Positions 7,911 to 11,138 of a DNA stretch of 11,138 bases are shown piece by piece. A program made the position numbers and the translations under genes. Below the pieces are notes generated by a model. The model did not search any database, was not told where the DNA came from, and worked only from the letters and a program-made list of their open reading frames with translations. Origin of the DNA: Isotricha intestinalis (taxonomy: Eukaryota > Ciliophora > Litostomatea > Vestibuliferida > Isotrichidae); NCBI GenBank assembly GCA_023807065.1, contig JAJJLU010004623.1:1-11138 (forward strand). Direction: 5' to 3'. Position 1 is the stretch's first letter, and each line of letters opens with the position of its first letter.

Positions 7911-8390
7911 TTAATCTTTTTTAAGCAAATCTAAGATTCTCTTATTATTTGTTTGAATATTACTATTTTTCAAACCAGAGAAAATTTTCTTCATATTAGT
8001 ACCTATATGAAGATTAAAATTAGTTAAATTTAAAGAACTTAAAGAAGAACACCAAGATAACATATAACTCATATCATTAACATTATTAATATAAAAATAA
8101 GATAAATTTAAAGAAGTTAAAGAAGAGCACATATAACTCATATTTATTAAAGGTTTGGTAATATTATTTTAAGTTTTATATTTACCTTTTTTCGAAATAA
8201 TATACTTTACATCATTTATAAATAAAATATACATTTTTCTTTTATTTCATAATTATCAGACAAAAATTTAATTTCTTCATTAAATGATTTAATTTCATAA
8301 ATATATTCTCTATTAAAATTGAAAAAAAATTTTTTTTAATTTTTGAGTGAATATAAATCCTTCATTTCATCACAATCAATTTTTGTTTAA
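7911..8390 (-). pseudogene. Decayed DUF285/BspA-like leucine-rich-repeat protein
   Basis: The minus strand carries two clear copies of the DUF285 (BspA-like) leucine-rich repeat, SSLTSLNLSYFYINNVNDM and SSLSSLNLTNFNLHIGTNM, joined by a MSYMLSWC turn. They are followed by the tail FSGLKNSNIQTNNKRILDLL and a stop at 7911-7913. The first repeat lacks about three residues between MSYM and CSSL compared with the second, consistent with an in-frame deletion. Upstream, still on minus, come TKPLINM, then INDVKYIISKKGKYK, REYIYEIKSFNEEIKFL and CDEMKDLYSLKN, the order expected of the domain that precedes such repeats in protist members. Breaks are TAA at 8169-8171, a frameshift near 8220-8232 and TAA at 8336-8338. 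Intact members usually have many more repeats. In bacteria and protists such proteins are often surface adhesins. The 5' end is not found. Confidence 0.8.
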
Positions 8391-8977
8391 AAAAAGAAAT
8401 AAATAAGATGAAATATTATTTCTTTCATTTTCTTCATTAGAACTTAAGTGAATAATACATGTTTTCATATTATTATTTTAAAAATAAAACAATAATTCAA
8501 ATTCCTTTAATTAATAATTTATTATTTTTATCTGATCAAAGAATAATTTTAGGAGTAAAATATTTAGTTATATTTTCAAAAATACTTTATTTTATTTTTT
8601 ATTTTCCTAAATACTTTTATAATAACTATTATATGTTAAAATAAACAATCTCATATCATATTTTCCTTCATAATTATTGAAAGAATTAATAATATTATAA
8701 AGAAAAATCCTTCATTATTATTACATTTAGGAGTTAAATAAATCATCATCATAATTATCATGAGTATTAATTTTAATATGATCATTATTATATAAAGTTA
8801 TATTGAGTTCCACTTCTTGAAGAATTAAATTTTGTATTTGAATATCTTTGATTTAAATTTCTTCTTTTTGAAGAATTAATTTGTCCTCTTAAATAATTTA
8901 AATTGGATTATAAATTCTAATCTCATTTTTTATGAATTAAATTTAATGATTTGTCTCCACGAATAAAATCCTTCATT
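8355..8977 (-). repeat. Three dispersed copies of a 12-base motif
   Basis: AATGAAGGATTT (minus strand; AAATCCTTCATT on plus) occurs at 8355-8366, 8705-8716 and 8966-8977. Spacing is about 350 and 261 bases, all in the same orientation. The first copy encodes part of MKDLYS in the DUF285 relic; the third can be read as MKDFIRG. This may mark repeated or duplicated remnants of one gene family, but similarity outside the motif is weak by eye. Confidence 0.4.
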
Positions 8978-9277
8978 ATACCTAAATAAAAATAGTATCT
9001 CATCCTTTTTCTTTTTCAATAAAATTTGCCTTTCTATTACTTTATTTTTTCTTCTTTTCTCTTTTCGTTAATCTTATTCATATTTAAACAAATAAAACAA
9101 AATAATATTAAAATTAAAAATAAAAATAAAATAAATAAAAACCCAATTTTAAAAACTCCACAAATAAACCATAAAAAATACCGAATAAAAAATTCTTTGA
9201 AAAAAAAAATAAATAAAAATAGCGGTTACAAAATAAAAACCCTTAAAAAAAAGAAAGTTTTAAAAAAAAGAAAAAAA
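8391..9277. other. Region of degenerate minus-strand coding-like stretches and PI-PLC upstream DNA
   Basis: No intact gene is visible. Several short minus-strand stretches have protein-like composition: about 8480-8580 reads KYFTPKIIL then, after TGA, SDKNNKLLIKGI and another TGA; about 8770-8910 reads YLRGQINSSKRRN and onward, Ser/Asn/Arg-rich; 8926-8998 reads MKDFIRGDKSLNLIH before TGA. They are in different frames with several stops and look like decayed coding DNA, perhaps linked to the neighbouring DUF285 relic. The plus strand from 9026 to 9277 is open in frame with the PI-PLC but reads as a hydrophobic then Lys/Asn-rich sequence with no family similarity. It is more likely a 5' leader or promoter. 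Confidence 0.35.
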
Positions 9278-10654
9278 ATGGGAGGAACATGTGCAAAACA
9301 ATATTGTACAAAAGCTCATCCATGTCGAACAAACCCGGATTGGATGTCACGTTTACCAGACGATGCTATGTTGTCTTCATTGACAATTCCAGGTACTCAT
9401 GATAGTGGAGCGCTTCACTCAATCCAACTAGCAAAATGTCAATCATGGTCATTAGCCGATCAACTTCAAGCAGGAATTCGTTTCTTTGATTTGAGACTCC
9501 ATTCAATAAAAGATAAATTAAGAGTTTATCATGGATGTATTGATATGAAAATGGAATGTGATGAAATTATGCTTATTTTCAAAAATTTCATTACTGCTCA
9601 TCCTTCAGAAACTATTTTCATGTCTTTAAAACAAGAAGAAGATGATGAAGATTGTACTAAAAATATGGAAACTTTAGTTAATGAATATATTGCTCCTTAT
9701 TTACAATTAATTATTACTTATCCTGATAGAGATATGCCTGTTAGTGAATTTAGAGGAAAAATTGTTTATTTTCCTATATTAGAAAGATCTTTTAGAATTA
9801 AAAATTTCTTAATTCAAAATGAATGGGAAGTTCCTTGTTGTTGTTATGGAATGACAATGAAGAAAAGATTTATTAAAAGACATTTTAATAGAACACAAAA
9901 TGTTTTTGATGGATTAATATATTTAAATTATTTATCTGGTTCTAATTGCCATGCTATGAGAGTTCCTAAAGGAGTTGCTAAACAAACTAATTGGCTTGTT
10001 TTTAAATATAGTGGAAGAATGGGATTTGTTCTTGCTGATTATCCTAGTGAAGATATGGTTGATTGGCTTATTGAAAGAAATTTTTCCAATAGATTAAAAA
10101 AACAAAATGATGTTGAAGAAATTAAAACTGGAATGAATGTCAGTTTTGTTAATATGAATACTAATAAATATATGACTTTAGATAAAAAAACACAAAAAGT
10201 TTACTGTAGTAAAAATGTATTTGCTTTCACTATTGAAACTATGAATGATAATAAAAATAAAAATATTGATAGTGGAAATGAAAAAGAAACTAATAAAGAT
10301 AACTTAAATTTAATTGAAAATTTATTAGAAGAAGATGATAATAATGATAATAATAATAATACAAAACAAAAAAGTTCTAATAATAGTGTAAAAGAAGTTA
10401 CAAATGTTAATATTAATACTTATTATAAAGTAAGTTCTCTTCATAGAGATTTTACTTTTAAATTTGAAAAATATATTAGTAGATTTGGAAATGAAAATAT
10501 TAGAAATGGAGATGTTATTGGAATAACAATGCTTTTAGATGGAAAAGAATATAAATTAAATTCAGATTATAATTATAAAGAAGGAGATATTCAACCTATT
10601 AATGTTAATGGAACTGAAAAATTTGGAGATTATTGGATTATTTATTCGGCATAA
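9278..10654 (+). CDS. PI-PLC X-domain phospholipase, N-terminally acylated, with extra C-terminal domain
   Basis: From the ATG at 9278 the protein has 458 residues. The X domain (about 20-270) is of the bacterial-type, calcium-independent PI-PLC class, which includes trypanosome GPI-PLC and animal PLCXD proteins. It cleaves phosphatidylinositol or GPI anchors to diacylglycerol and a cyclic inositol phosphate. Catalytic residues by analogy with the Bacillus enzyme are H41 and D42 (TIPGTHDSG), R73 (FFDLRL), H85 (YHG) and D254 (VLADYP); HPSETIFMSLK (108-118) is also typical. The start MGGTCAKQYC fits N-myristoylation at Gly2 with possible palmitoylation at Cys5, which favours this start over the in-frame ATG at 9026 and predicts membrane attachment on the cytosolic side. 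CCC at 187-189 may be a further acylation site. Residues about 285-458 form a second, beta-rich region (VSFVNMNTNKYMTLD; FGDYWIIYSA at the end) split by an Asn/Asp/Glu-rich insert (about 330-375). It is possibly beta-trefoil-like and is not identified. No EF-hand, PH or C2 domain is present. Confidence 0.92.
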   Translation: MGGTCAKQYCTKAHPCRTNPDWMSRLPDDAMLSSLTIPGTHDSGALHSIQLAKCQSWSLADQLQAGIRFFDLRLHSIKDKLRVYHGCIDMKMECDEIMLIFKNFITAHPSETIFMSLKQEEDDEDCTKNMETLVNEYIAPYLQLIITYPDRDMPVSEFRGKIVYFPILERSFRIKNFLIQNEWEVPCCCYGMTMKKRFIKRHFNRTQNVFDGLIYLNYLSGSNCHAMRVPKGVAKQTNWLVFKYSGRMGFVLADYPSEDMVDWLIERNFSNRLKKQNDVEEIKTGMNVSFVNMNTNKYMTLDKKTQKVYCSKNVFAFTIETMNDNKNKNIDSGNEKETNKDNLNLIENLLEEDDNNDNNNNTKQKSSNNSVKEVTNVNINTYYKVSSLHRDFTFKFEKYISRFGNENIRNGDVIGITMLLDGKEYKLNSDYNYKEGDIQPINVNGTEKFGDYWIIYSA

Positions 10655-11138
10655 ATTAAATAATATTATTTTAATATTTAGAAACTTTTATTTTTATTTC
10701 ATATAATCAAACAATATTCTATAATTTATTTCAATAATATATTTTATATTTGTTTTTATTATATAAAAAAACAAATATTTTTTTAATTTTCATTTAAAAA
10801 ATAATTGAATATTAAAGTATATTTCGCAATCCTTGATTTCCTTATTTAAAATACTTAAAAACCCATTTTTTAGTTTAACACAATTCATGTATCCTAATTT
10901 ATTGTTTAATATAGTAATTCTGCTTTTCTAAAGTTTTTTTTGTTAAATAAAGAATATATATATCAACCGTCTTTTAAAAAAAAATATTTTTTATAATGTT
11001 TAAAATTAATATAAATCTTATGAATATAAATCTAATCTGACATCATTTTTTTCATTGCTACTTCTTTTGAATGAGCAATCTCCTTTTTATTGGAAAAAAA
11101 TAAAATTCCAAAAATTAATATTTGTTAATGTTAATGTT
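10655..11138. other. Mostly non-coding 3' flank of PI-PLC
   Basis: These 484 bp of AT-rich DNA follow the PI-PLC stop. They contain two short minus-strand stretches of coding-like composition, one listed separately (10790-10888). The other, about 11032-11124, reads NKKEIAHSKEVAMKKMMSD before TAG; an in-frame TAA lies at 11125-11127, so it could only be a terminal exon or a relic. On the plus strand a different frame is also open to the window end, so I make no call. The last 14 bases are TTAATG twice plus TT. Confidence 0.35.
10790..10888 (-). pseudogene. Possible small coding remnant
   Basis: A 32-codon minus-strand ORF from ATG 10888 to TGA 10790-10792, open further upstream to a TAG at 10928-10930. 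It reads MNCVKLKNGFLSILNKEIKD followed by CEIYFN. Its codons (GGG, TGC, ATC, AAG, TGT) are less AT-biased than the flanks, which looks like real coding sequence. It is too short to assign; it could be a fragment of a decayed gene, an exon or a chance ORF. Confidence 0.3.

Noticed and set aside
8459..8644. Plus-strand ORF of 61 codons rich in Tyr/Phe/Leu
   Set aside because: Hydrophobic composition typical of AT-rich non-coding DNA; the opposite strand looks more protein-like.
9026..9277. In-frame N-terminal extension of the PI-PLC with a hydrophobic segment
   Set aside because: The sequence is low-complexity Lys/Asn/Ile of intergenic type, and the ATG at 9278 gives a textbook myristoylation start.
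1..11138. Viral (giant virus) or bacterial origin because of the AT and Asn richness
   Set aside because: BOP1/Erb1 and the acylated PI-PLC are cellular eukaryotic genes, and no viral hallmark gene or bacterial operon or Shine-Dalgarno pattern is present.

Overview
The window looks like nuclear DNA of a very AT-rich, gene-dense, intron-poor unicellular eukaryote. The genes encode eukaryotic proteins: the ribosome-biogenesis WD40 protein BOP1/Erb1, a SET-domain methyltransferase relic, a zinc-ribbon protein, an apparently acylated PI-PLC, and an EF-hand protein. They are uninterrupted ORFs, separated by short AT-rich spacers rich in poly-A and poly-T. Asn-rich low-complexity tracts recur inside the proteins. 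Intact genes end in TAA and use TGG for Trp, so the standard genetic code fits. I cannot name the taxon; the style (about 80% AT, Asn tracts, BspA/DUF285-type leucine-rich repeats, a recurring N-terminal module) suggests an anaerobic or gut-associated protist, but that is inference.

Layout. 1-1009 (-): the 5' part of a large gene running off the window start. It is open for 336 codons and carries an EF-hand. 1010-1347: a divergent spacer. 1348-3050 (+): a decayed SETD3/RuBisCO-LSMT-class SET gene with four nonsense codons and two +1 frameshifts. 3084-4412 (-): a double zinc-ribbon protein. 4413-4486: a 74-bp divergent spacer. 4487-6550 (+): BOP1/Erb1. 6643-7494 (+): an unrecognised basic, Asn-rich protein with a short predicted coiled coil. 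7495-9277: about 1.8 kb with no intact gene, holding a clearly decayed DUF285/BspA-like leucine-rich-repeat gene (7911 to about 8390, -), other degenerate minus-strand coding-like stretches and a 12-base motif repeated three times. 9278-10654 (+): a PI-PLC X-domain protein with a complete bacterial-type catalytic set, an N-terminal MGxxC dual-acylation signal and an unidentified C-terminal beta-rich domain. 10655-11138: mostly non-coding, with two short coding-like minus-strand stretches.

There is no operon logic. The genes are independent transcription units, one pair being head-to-head (zinc-ribbon/BOP1). The most notable points are the two gene relics beside well-preserved genes, the question of decay versus recoding in the SET gene, the PI-PLC architecture, and a GC-rich hairpin patch at the 5' end of the zinc-ribbon gene. 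I did not find convincing evidence of a new multi-gene system. I saw no tRNA, rRNA, CRISPR array or transposase.
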